A DNA stretch of 64,000 nt from Gillisia xinjiangensis (GTDB lineage: Bacteria > Bacteroidota > Bacteroidia > Flavobacteriales > Flavobacteriaceae): positions 186,001 through 250,000 of the forward strand of contig NZ_JBKAHK010000003.1 of NCBI RefSeq assembly GCF_046298265.1, read 5' to 3'. The notes beneath the pieces were generated by a model, which saw nothing but the letters and a program-made list of their open reading frames with translations, had not been told where the DNA came from and did no database searches. A program made the position numbers and the translations under genes. Every line of letters starts with the position of its first letter. Positions within the stretch are counted from its first letter, which is position 1. Below are positions 51,146 to 60,089 of this stretch, one piece after another.

Positions 51146-52105
51146 ATGAAAACAATAAAGATTGGAATCAGCCTTATTAACCTGTTGGTGTTGGCTTCCT
51201 GTAACAATGAAGAAGCGATCACTCCTTATAGGGGAAAAGTAAAATTTGAAACCATTTCTGTTAGCAGTAAACTGGCCGGACGCATCAATAAGTTATATGT
51301 AGCTGAGGGTGAGGATGTACAAAAAGGGGATACGCTGGCTTTTCTTGATATTCCCGAGATCAACGCAAAAATGATACAGGCAGATGGGGCGATGAAAGCC
51401 GCCCGGGGGCAACTCGACATGGCAAATGCAGGTGCAACTGCAGAACAGCTCCTTCAAATAGAAGGACAGCTGAATGCGGCAAAAGCAGAGTTGCAATTTG
51501 CCAGCGAATCTTATTCACGGCTGGATAATATGTTCAGGGATTCCCTGGTGACCCGCCAGAAACTGGATGAGGTAAATATGAAACTTCAAATGGCCCGGGC
51601 ACAGGTTGCAGCCCTGGAAGCAAGACGCAGGGAAGCAGGAAAAAGTGCGAGATCAGAACAGTTGGACCAGGCGCAAGGACAGTTGGACCGCGCGCGTGGT
51701 GCAAAAGAAGAGATGCTTATTGCCTCGGATGAAATGTACCTTATCGCCCCTGCAAATATGACCATTGAAACCATAAGCCTTAGAGAAGGGGAATTGCTTG
51801 GTCCCGGCTATGCACTGTTCAATGGCTACAAGAAGAACAGTCTTTATTTCAGGTTCACCGTAAATGAATCAAGAATCTATGACTTCAAGCAAGGTGGTGA
51901 ACTGGTGATTATAAACCCATATACCAAAGAGGAAATTACCGGAAAACTCACTTATATAAAGCAATTGCCGCAATATGCAGACATAACCAGTACAGCACCG
52001 CTTTACGATTTATCAGAATCCGTATATGAGCTTAAAGTAATTCCTACTTCCGACATCTCCGGGAGTACCTTTTATAACAATGCCTCAATATTATTAAAAG
52101 AGTAA
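51146..52105 (+). CDS. HlyD-family membrane fusion lipoprotein
   Basis: The protein has 319 residues from ATG 51146, which opens a lipoprotein signal (LINLLVLASCNNEE); the open frame extends upstream into tolC and the inverted repeat. A lipoyl-like half (KLAGRINKLYVAEGEDVQKG, DTLAFLDIPEINAKM), a helical hairpin (EGQLNAAKAELQFASESYSR and a Q/R-rich return), and the second half (ETISLREGELLGPGYALFNG). It bridges the ABC permease and TolC in the periplasm. Four bases separate it from the next gene. Confidence 0.9.
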   Translation: MKTIKIGISLINLLVLASCNNEEAITPYRGKVKFETISVSSKLAGRINKLYVAEGEDVQKGDTLAFLDIPEINAKMIQADGAMKAARGQLDMANAGATAEQLLQIEGQLNAAKAELQFASESYSRLDNMFRDSLVTRQKLDEVNMKLQMARAQVAALEARRREAGKSARSEQLDQAQGQLDRARGAKEEMLIASDEMYLIAPANMTIETISLREGELLGPGYALFNGYKKNSLYFRFTVNESRIYDFKQGGELVIINPYTKEEITGKLTYIKQLPQYADITSTAPLYDLSESVYELKVIPTSDISGSTFYNNASILLKE

Positions 52106-52109
52106 CCGG

Positions 52110-53354
52110 ATGAAAGAATTTTTGAATTTATTAAGAACAGAATTTAAACGGATCTTTTCCAACAGTGTACTCTGCGCCATCTTTTTTGGTGCTCCGGTGC
52201 TGTATGGGATCTTGTTTGGCTATGTTTACCAGCAGGCTACGGTACTCAATTTACCAATTGTGATCGTAGATCAGGACAACAGCCCGTTAACAGATAGAAT
52301 TATTGATGCTTTTGAGGACAATGAAGGGCTCCTCGTGATAGACCGCCGGTATAATCCCGGAAATATTCTGGAAGAAATGCCGGTAGCACAGTATGCAGCT
52401 GTGGTGACTTTCCCTTCTGGTTTTGAGGCTGATGTACTTCAAAAAAGGTATCCTGAAGTGAGAGTAGATTTAAACATGGCCAATATTCTTAATGCCAATA
52501 CCGCCAGTAAAAACATACAACAGGTGTTGATGACCCTCAATGCAGGGATAGAAATCGAAGGTCTTAAGAAGCAGGGCTTACCGCCAGCCGCAGCCAAAGC
52601 CTCGTTTGAGAGTTTTAAGGTTAATTTCAATAAGCTTTACAATTCTACCGGAAACTACCTTAATTTTATGTTACCCGGTTTACTGGGAGCCATTATGCAA
52701 CAGGTAATTTTTCTGGCTATGGCGCTTGTCTTTGCACGGGATTTCGAAGACGGTTATTTTAGGGAGCTGGTAAAAACAGGAAAATCTTCGGTATACCTAA
52801 TCGCTTTAAAAGCTACTCCTTTTGTTTTGTTCTTACCGGTTATGTGGTTTATTGTAAGCCGGTTATTTGTATTTTTCAATGTACAGGCCGATATTTTTAA
52901 TTTGCCAATGCTGGTTTTGGTGCTCCTTTTAAGCCTCGCTTCAATAGGGGTAGGTATGTTATTCTCGGTTGCAATTCCCAATCAGTTAAAAGCAACAGAA
53001 CTGTTAATGGTGATCTCTACCCCAGCATTTGTGCTAAGCGGATTTACCTGGCCCAGTCTTGCCATCCCGGTTTTTATCAATGGGATAGCACAATCAATAC
53101 CGGTTACTTCTTTCCTTTCAGCCTTCAGAAAGGTGGCCTATTATGGAGGTAATATTGCCGACATTCTTCCGGAAATAAAATTATTGTTGATTATCACGGC
53201 AATAACCTTTACTGCGATGGCATTGATACTTCAAATTAAAATTAACAAAACCCGGAGACGGTTAACGGCAAAAAAGCGATTCCCTTCATTCCACAAACCT
53301 GAAAAAATTCGGGAGCGAAACCGCTTCATTTTAAAATTACTTTTTTATTTCTGA
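52110..53354 (+). CDS. ABC-2 type transporter permease (YhhJ/YbhR-like)
   Basis: The protein has 414 residues. A first helix (about 20-40), a large external domain (residues 45-180; VIVDQDNSPLTDRIIDAFED) and five more helices from about 187, including FMLPGLLGAIMQQVIFLAMA and LVISTPAFVLSGFTWPSLAI-like LLMVISTPAFVLSGFTWP. It is the membrane part of an ABC exporter in an operon with TolC and HlyD. Such operons usually encode a second permease; here it is missing, and no ATPase is nearby. The last 20 or so codons (KIRERNRFILKL) match repeat-type DNA at 55462-55495. Confidence 0.88.
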   Translation: MKEFLNLLRTEFKRIFSNSVLCAIFFGAPVLYGILFGYVYQQATVLNLPIVIVDQDNSPLTDRIIDAFEDNEGLLVIDRRYNPGNILEEMPVAQYAAVVTFPSGFEADVLQKRYPEVRVDLNMANILNANTASKNIQQVLMTLNAGIEIEGLKKQGLPPAAAKASFESFKVNFNKLYNSTGNYLNFMLPGLLGAIMQQVIFLAMALVFARDFEDGYFRELVKTGKSSVYLIALKATPFVLFLPVMWFIVSRLFVFFNVQADIFNLPMLVLVLLLSLASIGVGMLFSVAIPNQLKATELLMVISTPAFVLSGFTWPSLAIPVFINGIAQSIPVTSFLSAFRKVAYYGGNIADILPEIKLLLIITAITFTAMALILQIKINKTRRRLTAKKRFPSFHKPEKIRERNRFILKLLFYF

Positions 53355-54740
53355 AAGCATCCCATTAAGATCTTCTTTTCTGAAGACTTTATCACCAATT
53401 ATTACAGCTTTAATCTTCCTGATATTTTCAATATTCTCAAGTGGATTGTTTTCCAGAAGTACAAGGTCACCCACTTTTCCCTCTGAAACTCCCCCATAGA
53501 ACTCTTCCAGTCCGAAGAAAGAAGGTCCGAAGATAACTGAAGTGGTCAAGGCTTGTTGCGGACTCAATCCTGCTTGGACAAAGCTTTGAAGTTCATCATG
53601 AAGTGAACCACCGGGATATACGTAAGAATTAAACGCACCCGAATCTGATCCTGCCAATAATTTCACTCCGGTTTCATACATAGGGACCAGCATAGATGAT
53701 GTTTGCTGTTCCATTTTTGCCCGGGAAGTACTTCCTGCGGCTCGTGCACGCTTTGCCGATTCAATTCTTCCCTGGTAACTTTGACGCACCCCGGGCCCCA
53801 TATAAGCCAGTAAAGAATCCTGAGAATGATCCACATCCAGCATTTCCGCAAGTGTTTTCCCAATATGAACTGTTGGTGTAACATAAACATCTTTGGCAAC
53901 CATTTTATCAAAAACCTGTTGTGCCAGTTCAGGATCATAGGTTTCAATAATCTGATCCATCATTCCGTAACCAAGGTTCAATTTTGTTAAACTATCTGCA
54001 ACAGGAGAACCAGCTTTTAAAGCATAATACATATGCTCGGTACCATCAAGACCATAGTCAATGGCTTCAAGATAATTTGCAGAAAGAGGCATATGCCCTG
54101 TAGTTTTTAAACCTCTTTTATCAGCGGCCTTAATTATTTCGTAGAACATTTCTTTTGTAAGATTTCCATCGTACATCTTAACATAATCAACTCCCATGGC
54201 TTCAAGGGAATCCAGGGCTCTTTCAATATCTTCAGAATCGCTGATTTGAATTGAACCCGGCCAGGCAGGATCATCACCGTCTAATTTTGGTCCGGAACTA
54301 AAAATACGAGGTCCATCCAATGAACCGTTTGCTATTTGTTTACGCCATTCCAGTACACTTGGTGTAATATCCCCCCCTGCATCCCTTACAGTAGTAATTC
54401 CATGCGCCAGGAATAACGGAAGAAAATCTTTATTCTCATCTACAAGTGTATCTCCGCCCCGAAAATGGACGTGCATATCCCAAAGCCCAGGCATCAGGAA
54501 CTTGTTTTCGGCATCCAAAATTTTATCAGCTTTATAATCGTCAGATTCTGTCATTTCGCCAACAAACCGAATGGTATCTCCAGAGATTCCCACCATTCGA
54601 TCAGGAAGGATCTCTCCTGAGGCTACATCTACAATGGAAGCATTGAGGATCAGGAGGTCAAATTTTTCTTTTTCTTCATATTTACAGGAAATCAGTAATG
54701 TACCCAGGCAAAGGCTGAAGAGTATTCTTTTTATCATCAT
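53337..54740 (-). CDS. Amidohydrolase-family lipoprotein
   Basis: The protein has 467 residues. Lipobox LCLGTLLISCKYEEK gives a lipid cysteine near 19. Amidohydrolase core: metal motif MPGLWDMHVHFRGG near 84, VDYVKMYDGN with the bridging lysine, TTGHMPLSANYLEAIDYGLD with the next histidine, and LLAGSDSGAFNSYVYPG with the aspartate. GKVGDLVLLENNPLENI closes it. Family members act as prolidases, cyclic imidases and related hydrolases; substrate unknown. It overlaps the ABC permease end by 18 bases on the opposite strand. Confidence 0.9.
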   Translation of the reverse strand: MMIKRILFSLCLGTLLISCKYEEKEKFDLLILNASIVDVASGEILPDRMVGISGDTIRFVGEMTESDDYKADKILDAENKFLMPGLWDMHVHFRGGDTLVDENKDFLPLFLAHGITTVRDAGGDITPSVLEWRKQIANGSLDGPRIFSSGPKLDGDDPAWPGSIQISDSEDIERALDSLEAMGVDYVKMYDGNLTKEMFYEIIKAADKRGLKTTGHMPLSANYLEAIDYGLDGTEHMYYALKAGSPVADSLTKLNLGYGMMDQIIETYDPELAQQVFDKMVAKDVYVTPTVHIGKTLAEMLDVDHSQDSLLAYMGPGVRQSYQGRIESAKRARAAGSTSRAKMEQQTSSMLVPMYETGVKLLAGSDSGAFNSYVYPGGSLHDELQSFVQAGLSPQQALTTSVIFGPSFFGLEEFYGGVSEGKVGDLVLLENNPLENIENIRKIKAVIIGDKVFRKEDLNGMLSEIKK

Positions 54741-54791
54741 GTGTGGTATTTTTTAATTAAAATATATGAAGTTAAGAAGCTTTTATTTTTT

Positions 54792-55106
54792 TTAAGTAAG
54801 GTCGTGTCTCAGTTCATGATGAACAGCTTTTTGGTCAAATCTTGACAAAACCTTCCGGGCTTTTTCCGGTACATAGACCTCCTCGTAATTTTCGCCGACA
54901 AAAGATTTTACAGAGTCTATATTTTCAAACCAGATTAGGGTTGTGAATTCAACCTCAGCCTTTAAATCCCGCTTTAATAACTGTGCTCCCTTGTAACCTT
55001 TGATGATTTTGCCCTCAATTTCAGGAAAAATTTCCTCTCTGATAAGATTTTCGTATACATCTGCATTTTCCTTTGAAGTGTAGCCGTGCCAGATTCTTGC
55101 GATCAT
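54792..55106 (-). CDS. Antibiotic biosynthesis monooxygenase (ABM)-fold protein
   Basis: The protein has 104 residues, one dimeric alpha/beta barrel: MIARIWHGYTSKENADVYEN, LIREEIFPEIEGKIIKGYKG, EVEFTTLIWFENIDSVKSFV, GENYEEVYVPEKARKVLSRF. Sequence and length fit ABM-domain proteins, some of which oxidise small aromatics or degrade haem. The conserved VPEKAR segment is typical of a Bacteroidota subgroup. It lies 51 bases upstream of the amidohydrolase gene on the same strand and may be co-transcribed. Confidence 0.85.
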   Translation of the reverse strand: MIARIWHGYTSKENADVYENLIREEIFPEIEGKIIKGYKGAQLLKRDLKAEVEFTTLIWFENIDSVKSFVGENYEEVYVPEKARKVLSRFDQKAVHHELRHDLT

Positions 55107-55216
55107 TTTGTTAATAGGATGAATTATTTTAATTATCTAAGGCTAAAATAATCTTTTTGCGGTAAGCATTTAATTTCATGTCTTTAATATCAATAAAAAT
55201 GGTAAAAAAATAGCAT

Positions 55217-55435
55217 CTCTGTAAGGAGATATTAAAAGAGATTCCAGATGGTTTTTTGACCACAAAAGAATTTCCGGCAAAACATATCTCCTGGAATTCA
55301 GGCAATAAAAAATTTCCAAGTTATTTTTTAGATCCAACCCCTCAGCACATTCCCCTCCATTCCATTGCTCTCCATTCCGGAAAAAGCGCTTCGTAAAAAA
55401 AAAGGTCTTGGACACAGACAAAAAAGTGAATCCCT
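55217..55435 (+). repeat. Family D dispersed repeat, copy D2
   Basis: GACCACAAAAGAATTTCC, TTCAGGCAATAAAAAATTTC, CCAACCCCTCAGCACATTCC and CCGGAAAAAGCGCTTCGTAA then AAAAGGTCTTGG align with copy D1. Beyond it, CCGGGAGCGGAACCGCTTCA at 55468-55487 resembles the end of the ABC permease gene (53309-53330). The rest of 55107-55827 shows no gene; several frames of 60-90 codons there have no coding features. Confidence 0.65.
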
Positions 55436-55827
55436 TCGTTGCGCTAATCCGCATACCCGAAAAAACCGGGAGCGGAACCGCTTCACTACATAAAGCTCTT
55501 TTGTGCCTGAGTCCGCCAGATATGAACTCCTTTCATGCTTTTTATTAACCCAAACCAATTAGAACTTCTCCTGTTTACTGATTCAACTTCCGAGCCATTT
55601 TACCGTTTACCAATTTTTGAAAAAGCAAATCAAAAAATGGTAACAGGGAGGGTACTACAGGAAGTAAATCAAAACCCAGCAGAGCATTTTTCAGTTCAAT
55701 CTATATCTCGTTTTTCATCCTGAAAATCAAAAATGGAAAAGGTTCCGGATATAAAAAGTAAATCTTCAAAAAGTTTCTGGAAAATGTTAAAATACAGATT
55801 GATGTTCTTTTGTGCTTTTTGCAATTT

Positions 55828-56292
55828 TCATTCCACCCAATCGGTCAGGTCCAAAAATGGTGTGAGCCCAATCCTTCCCATGAATCCTCCTTCAGGTTTC
55901 TGATATCGATATCCCACTACCCCGGTGAGATTAAAGATCCCATTGTTCCTGTTGTTTTCCTGTCCGAAAGTCGATTTGAAACGGGACCACCCAGACAATA
56001 TGCCTGCACCAACCTCCAGCTTATTACTACTTCCTCCAAAGAGCATATTGCCCATAATCGGAAAAGTGACAATTGTACGTTCTCCCGCACCCCAACCATC
56101 ATCTGTTGACCACGCCCCTAGGCCAATACGGCCATAGAAATTTGATGTGAGATTACGTTCTACCTTAAGGGAGTAAGCTCCTCCATTGCCAAGTAATTCC
56201 AGGTAAATGCTGGTCTATGCGTTATCCGTCTGAGAATTAGCAGTGAAGTAACACAGGAGAAAAAACGGCAATATGAATTTCAAATTATTCAA
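55828..56292 (-). pseudogene. Outer-membrane barrel protein gene broken near its start
   Basis: On the minus strand from TTG 56292 the frame gives a signal peptide (NNLKFILPFFLLCYFTANSQ, TDNA), then TAG at 56217-56215, then continues to a normal stop: TSIYLELLGNGGAYSLKVER, NLTSNFYGRIGLGAWSTDDG, ITVTFPIMGNMLFGG-like ERTIVTFPIMGNMLFGGSSN, and GGFMGRIGLTPFLDLTDWVE. The pattern is that of small flavobacterial barrel proteins (SIYxELxGNGxxYSLxxER). Start codon and codon 26 both look damaged; a fragment from 56055 might still be translated. Confidence 0.75.
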
Positions 56293-56385
56293 GGTTTATA
56301 CAAGTGTTTCATTGTTACCTTTTCATCTAAAAAAGCTTTATCAGCTTCTCACTGTAGATCCAAGTGCCTTTTTGATTAAAGGAAT

Positions 56386-56892
56386 TCATTCTATATTTGC
56401 CATTTCTATATGAGGGGGAAGACCCTGGGGAAATCTGGCAAACATTTTCAGGTCATCCAAGGTAATACTCTTATTATTATAGGTAAAAGCATTTGCACCG
56501 TGGGCAGTAATAATAGATGTCACGGCTATATTTAAAGGTGCAGTAAATACAGCCAGGGCTCCATGTGATAAAGAAACTAAAGCAGAACCGGGAATTGTCA
56601 GGCCATAATTTTTTGGCTGTGCGTACGTGAGCTTAAAGCTACTAATATCAGCAATTGAAATAGTTCGCAGTTTTTGTATTTCTTTTTCCTTTGTTAAAAC
56701 TATCAGATTCTTACTATCGATAACTATTAATTCACCCTCAATATCCGATCCTTCAGATAAATCCACGGTTATATAGGAACCAAATTCATTGACGCCAATT
56801 TCTTCGACCTCAGGCAAATAAGCGGCCGGGGCTTTACAGCTACTGCTCAATAAAGCTAAAAGAATTCCTAAAATGATGAGTTTATGTTCCAT
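56386..56892 (-). CDS. Lipoprotein of unknown function
   Basis: The protein has 168 residues from ATG 56892 (MEHKLIILGILLALLSSSCK), a lipobox with cysteine at about 19. Residues 30-100 form a small beta domain (VDLSEGSDIEGELIVIDSKN, LIVLTKEKEIQKLRTISIAD), LSm-like in texture, then a hydrophobic stretch (LVSLSHGALAVFTAPLNIAV, TSIITAHGAN) and a closing ITLDDLKMFARFPQGLPPHI. Its start overlaps the end of the 538-residue gene by 11 bases, so the two are coupled. No family recognised; probably an envelope protein tied to its neighbour. Confidence 0.72.
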   Translation of the reverse strand: MEHKLIILGILLALLSSSCKAPAAYLPEVEEIGVNEFGSYITVDLSEGSDIEGELIVIDSKNLIVLTKEKEIQKLRTISIADISSFKLTYAQPKNYGLTIPGSALVSLSHGALAVFTAPLNIAVTSIITAHGANAFTYNNKSITLDDLKMFARFPQGLPPHIEMANIE

Positions 56893-58498
56893 AATAAGAG
56901 AAGTTTTTTGTGTCAATCTTGGAATCCCAGAATTGTTGTTCCATGGTGCTCTCATATTCTTTATAGGATTTGGCTTCCAAAAACAAATATCTTCCAGGAT
57001 CCTCAATCATCTGTCTCAATTTGAGCAAATTTTTATCTTTTATCCAATTCTCCCGCATCCATTCCAGATAATAACCTTTTGAATACAGAAATAATTCATA
57101 ATCCTGGTTGTTTGCCGGCAGTTCAAAATCAATTCTGTATTCACTGCCCGGCATTGAGATCAAATAATCATCAACTGCATTGATCTCGTCTCTGGCAGTA
57201 GGATCCTGCTGCCCTTTGTTTAGGATTGTGTGTGGCGCGATTTCTATTGGTTGAACCTTTTCCCGAATGTTTGTCAATGCAAAGTTGTCTATACGCCAAA
57301 GGCCTTTATTGAGAATAACTTTAATTTTAAGCACGGAATCTTTGGCAGAAATATTCAAAGGCAAAAGTTGACGATTAATAGCAACCGGCCCGGTTTCATA
57401 AAACCCGTCCTGGAATACCCAACTTCCCTTAATTTCATCCCACACTTGGATGTCAATCTTTCCTAATTCTTTTTTAATACCATTTTCTAATTTCTCCTGA
57501 GTTTCTTTAGAGGTCTCCAGTTTTGCAAATATATCGCCCACTTCATCACCCATATAACCCATAGCACTATATATAAAATAGGTAGTCATAAGTGTTTGTC
57601 GAAAATTTATAAGTAGACCAAGATCATTTGGATCTCTAACATTCTCAAATGTCAGGTAAATCTCTTCTTTACTGCTAAGATTAACTGGGTCTGAAAGGCT
57701 AAATCTTTCCTGCCTGTCCGGAAATTTCAATAAAAAAGTTTCGTCACCTTCTGTTCCCTGCGCTTGTGTGAGTTGGTGAATATTCTCACATACGTAGAAA
57801 TCGTTTGCCGGGGACTGATAAACCCGTTGACCAGTTTCTCTTGGAAAGGCCAGGAGTTTAAGATTTTTAACCATATGTGATTCCAGGGCTTCATTTTTCA
57901 TAGTGAGTGAGAAAGTACTACCGGTAACTTTTTGATTGTTCAAAGCATCAATATCGAAGTACTCCATTGAAGGTGCAATGGCATTGGAAAAACCCTCGGC
58001 ATCCGCAAAATGGAAATTATCTTCTTCATTTATATAAAAGGTAGGACAGGAACCATAACAAGCTTTGGGATTAGTTACACAAAAAACTCCCACAGCCACA
58101 TCTACTCCTGTTAAAATGGCAAGAGCCGTAATTCTTTTGGACTCTGTTTTCCCAAGCTTCTTGTTGGTTTCAAAGATTGCAACACTATCTATAGCAATAG
58201 ATAAAATACCCTCTGAAGTTTTTTTTCGATTGAAGTCAAAACTGCTTCCAGTACCCGAAACCAGATCCAGGATAGTGTCTACTTCCCAGGTGTCCTTCAA
58301 TATATAGACATCTCCATTTTTAAGATGTGCTTTTAAAAATAATTGCTCCTGAAGGTTTTCAGTTTCATGAATCAGGTTATTTGCGTTTTTATAATTATCC
58401 CGAAAAAAGTAAGGCTTTGGATTACAGGTAACAACCACCATTATAAGAATCACAAATACCACAAATACCAGCAGACGAAATAGTATCTTTTTTTGCAT
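56882..58498 (-). CDS. Large membrane-anchored protein of unknown function
   Basis: The protein has 538 residues. One N-terminal helix (ILFRLLVFVVFVILIMVVVT, then CNPKP) is either an anchor or an unusual lipobox. Residues about 55-130 are beta-rich (FLKAHLKNGDVYILKDTWEV, FDFNRKKTSEGILSIAIDSV), similar in texture to the beta domain of the downstream protein. A motif KACYGSCPTFYINEEDNFHF near 145 recalls the CYGTCP motif of some Bacteroidota proteins (DUF6438-like). The C-terminal half has no recognised domain. It leads a two-gene operon. Confidence 0.7.
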   Translation of the reverse strand: MQKKILFRLLVFVVFVILIMVVVTCNPKPYFFRDNYKNANNLIHETENLQEQLFLKAHLKNGDVYILKDTWEVDTILDLVSGTGSSFDFNRKKTSEGILSIAIDSVAIFETNKKLGKTESKRITALAILTGVDVAVGVFCVTNPKACYGSCPTFYINEEDNFHFADAEGFSNAIAPSMEYFDIDALNNQKVTGSTFSLTMKNEALESHMVKNLKLLAFPRETGQRVYQSPANDFYVCENIHQLTQAQGTEGDETFLLKFPDRQERFSLSDPVNLSSKEEIYLTFENVRDPNDLGLLINFRQTLMTTYFIYSAMGYMGDEVGDIFAKLETSKETQEKLENGIKKELGKIDIQVWDEIKGSWVFQDGFYETGPVAINRQLLPLNISAKDSVLKIKVILNKGLWRIDNFALTNIREKVQPIEIAPHTILNKGQQDPTARDEINAVDDYLISMPGSEYRIDFELPANNQDYELFLYSKGYYLEWMRENWIKDKNLLKLRQMIEDPGRYLFLEAKSYKEYESTMEQQFWDSKIDTKNFSYYGT

Positions 58499-58803
58499 CG
58501 GAATCTTTTTTTAGATAGATCATGAACTAATTTTATTTTCTAAAAACCACAAACCCCTATTAGTTATCTTTAAATAAGTTACACAAAAAAATAATATTAC
58601 GTGATAAAAATTATTAAATTGTTGTCGGGAATTAGGGATCCGGTCGTTAAATTCAATGGTTAGTTAAATGTTAATTTTGGAATGCGATGTAAAATATGTT
58701 GATTAGCTCATTAAGGATCCTGACCCTGGGGCAGCATTTTCCTTTAACACAAATATTTCCCTAAAATTATAACGAGAGAAAACAAGTACCGCCTTTTTTT
58801 GAA

Positions 58804-58832
58804 TTGATCTTAATTTCACTTAATTATTTTTG
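58804..58832 (+). promoter_or_regulatory. Flavobacterial promoter of the secreted protein gene
   Basis: TTG 58804-58806, 18 bases, TATTTTTG 58825-58832 matches the consensus. It shows that the open frame beginning at 58804 is not translated from its first codon and supports the start at 58867. The rest of the 58499-58866 gap shows nothing. Confidence 0.6.
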
Positions 58833-58866
58833 GCACCTGTTATCACGCCTTTTTAAATTTAAATTT

Positions 58867-59655
58867 ATGACTAAGTATATCTTTTCCGTTTTTTTCCTGG
58901 GATTTCTCCTTCTCGGAAAACAACATTTGGTCGCTCAAAATAAAAATTTGGAAATAAGCGAAGCTCTTGCTGCGAATTCTGAAAAATTAAAAGTTAAAAT
59001 GGGAGCGCAATGGTTTGGTAAAATCTGGAAATTCAAATTTGGTGATTATGCAGTTACAGACAGCAAAAATAAATATGGACCAACAACCTCAAACAGTAAT
59101 TTTTTCAACACAAAGGTAGAAACCAAATCGAATCAAAAATTTTCTTTTGTATTGCGTGATAAAACAACAGAAACTGCAATAGTAGAGGTGGCGTTTTCAA
59201 TTCAAACAAAAGAGCTTCTGGCCATTGAATTATTTTCTAATTTTTATTTAGGCCCTAACCTTCTTTTAAAAGATTCGCAAAATTTCACAGCTTTTATTTC
59301 TACTAGTGATAACGCAACGGACACCTGGGTTTTGGTCTTGAAAATGGATCAGGGAAGCGAAATAGAAAATAAACAGGAAGCCTTTTTAACCAATGGAGAA
59401 AGATTGATATCCATAATTCCTATAAGTTCCAACGATAGTGGCAGGGATTCTCGTATGTTTCCGGCTTTGGGATATGAATTCACAGAAAATGACCAGCCAC
59501 TTGGCGCAATGCAATATTATGGTGGCGGTGCTTTGGGCTTTAATAAAAATATTGTTTGGTTACCAACCCATCTGGAACCCAGAATGAAATTAATACTTGC
59601 GGCTGCAATGACCTCTTTATTACAAAAACACGCAGATGAAATGGCTATAGATTGA
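58867..59655 (+). CDS. Secreted protein of unknown function
   Basis: The protein has 262 residues from ATG 58867 (MTKYIFSVFFLGFLLLGKQH, LVAQ), a good signal peptide with cleavage after VAQ. The mature part opens LEISEALAANSEKLKVKMGA, QWFGKIWKFKFGDYAVTDSK and is mostly beta-rich, ending LEPRMKLILAAAMTSLLQKH. The WFGKIWKFKFGDYAV segment looks like a conserved surface. No family recognised. Its promoter is clear; it lies upstream of a truncated Crp/Fnr-like frame that may belong to a separate decayed gene. Confidence 0.72.
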   Translation: MTKYIFSVFFLGFLLLGKQHLVAQNKNLEISEALAANSEKLKVKMGAQWFGKIWKFKFGDYAVTDSKNKYGPTTSNSNFFNTKVETKSNQKFSFVLRDKTTETAIVEVAFSIQTKELLAIELFSNFYLGPNLLLKDSQNFTAFISTSDNATDTWVLVLKMDQGSEIENKQEAFLTNGERLISIIPISSNDSGRDSRMFPALGYEFTENDQPLGAMQYYGGGALGFNKNIVWLPTHLEPRMKLILAAAMTSLLQKHADEMAID

Positions 59656-59795
59656 TTCGTATGGTTACCAGATTCAATATTGGTGCCGCTAAATTTGAGC
59701 CCCCGGAGAGGAATCAGCTTAGTCCAATGTATCCACAATTTACTAACCGCCGCCTTTGCAACGACTAATTACCCGCTGCGCAAAATCTTAAAGAA

Positions 59796-60089
59796 ATGCG
59801 ACTGCTTGAAAACTTCGTATCTGATATTTCCTTTGTTGATATTCCTTCCCGATTAATTAAACTTTTGATAAGAAATGTAAATGCAGATTCAAACAATCTT
59901 GAACTTATCGATGGTCTGCCGAACAAAGAAATCGCAAATTTAATAGGTTCTACAAGGGCTGTTGTGAATCGGCATCTTCAGAAATTAAAAAGGAGCGGTG
60001 CGATTGAAATTTCCAGAAACCACGTTGAAATTAAAGATCTTAGTCTGTTACAGCGTCTATTGGAACTTCAAAAATTTCGCAATTCATGA
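59796..60089 (+). pseudogene. Crp/Fnr-type regulator remnant (DNA-binding end only)
   Basis: The frame gives 97 residues: end of a dimer helix (RLLENFVSDISFVDIPSRLI), then a Crp-type winged helix with GLPNKEIANLIGSTRAVVNR, HLQKLKRSGAIEISRNHVEI. The cyclic-nucleotide-type barrel is absent, and a TAA bounds the frame upstream at 59766-59768. I could not follow the missing part in other frames of the 140 bases before it. It is either the decayed end of a regulator or a functional mini-regulator. Confidence 0.6.

Noticed and set aside
58804..58866. N-terminal extension of the secreted protein frame
   Set aside because: It begins on the TTG of the promoter's -33 element, so it cannot be in the transcript.
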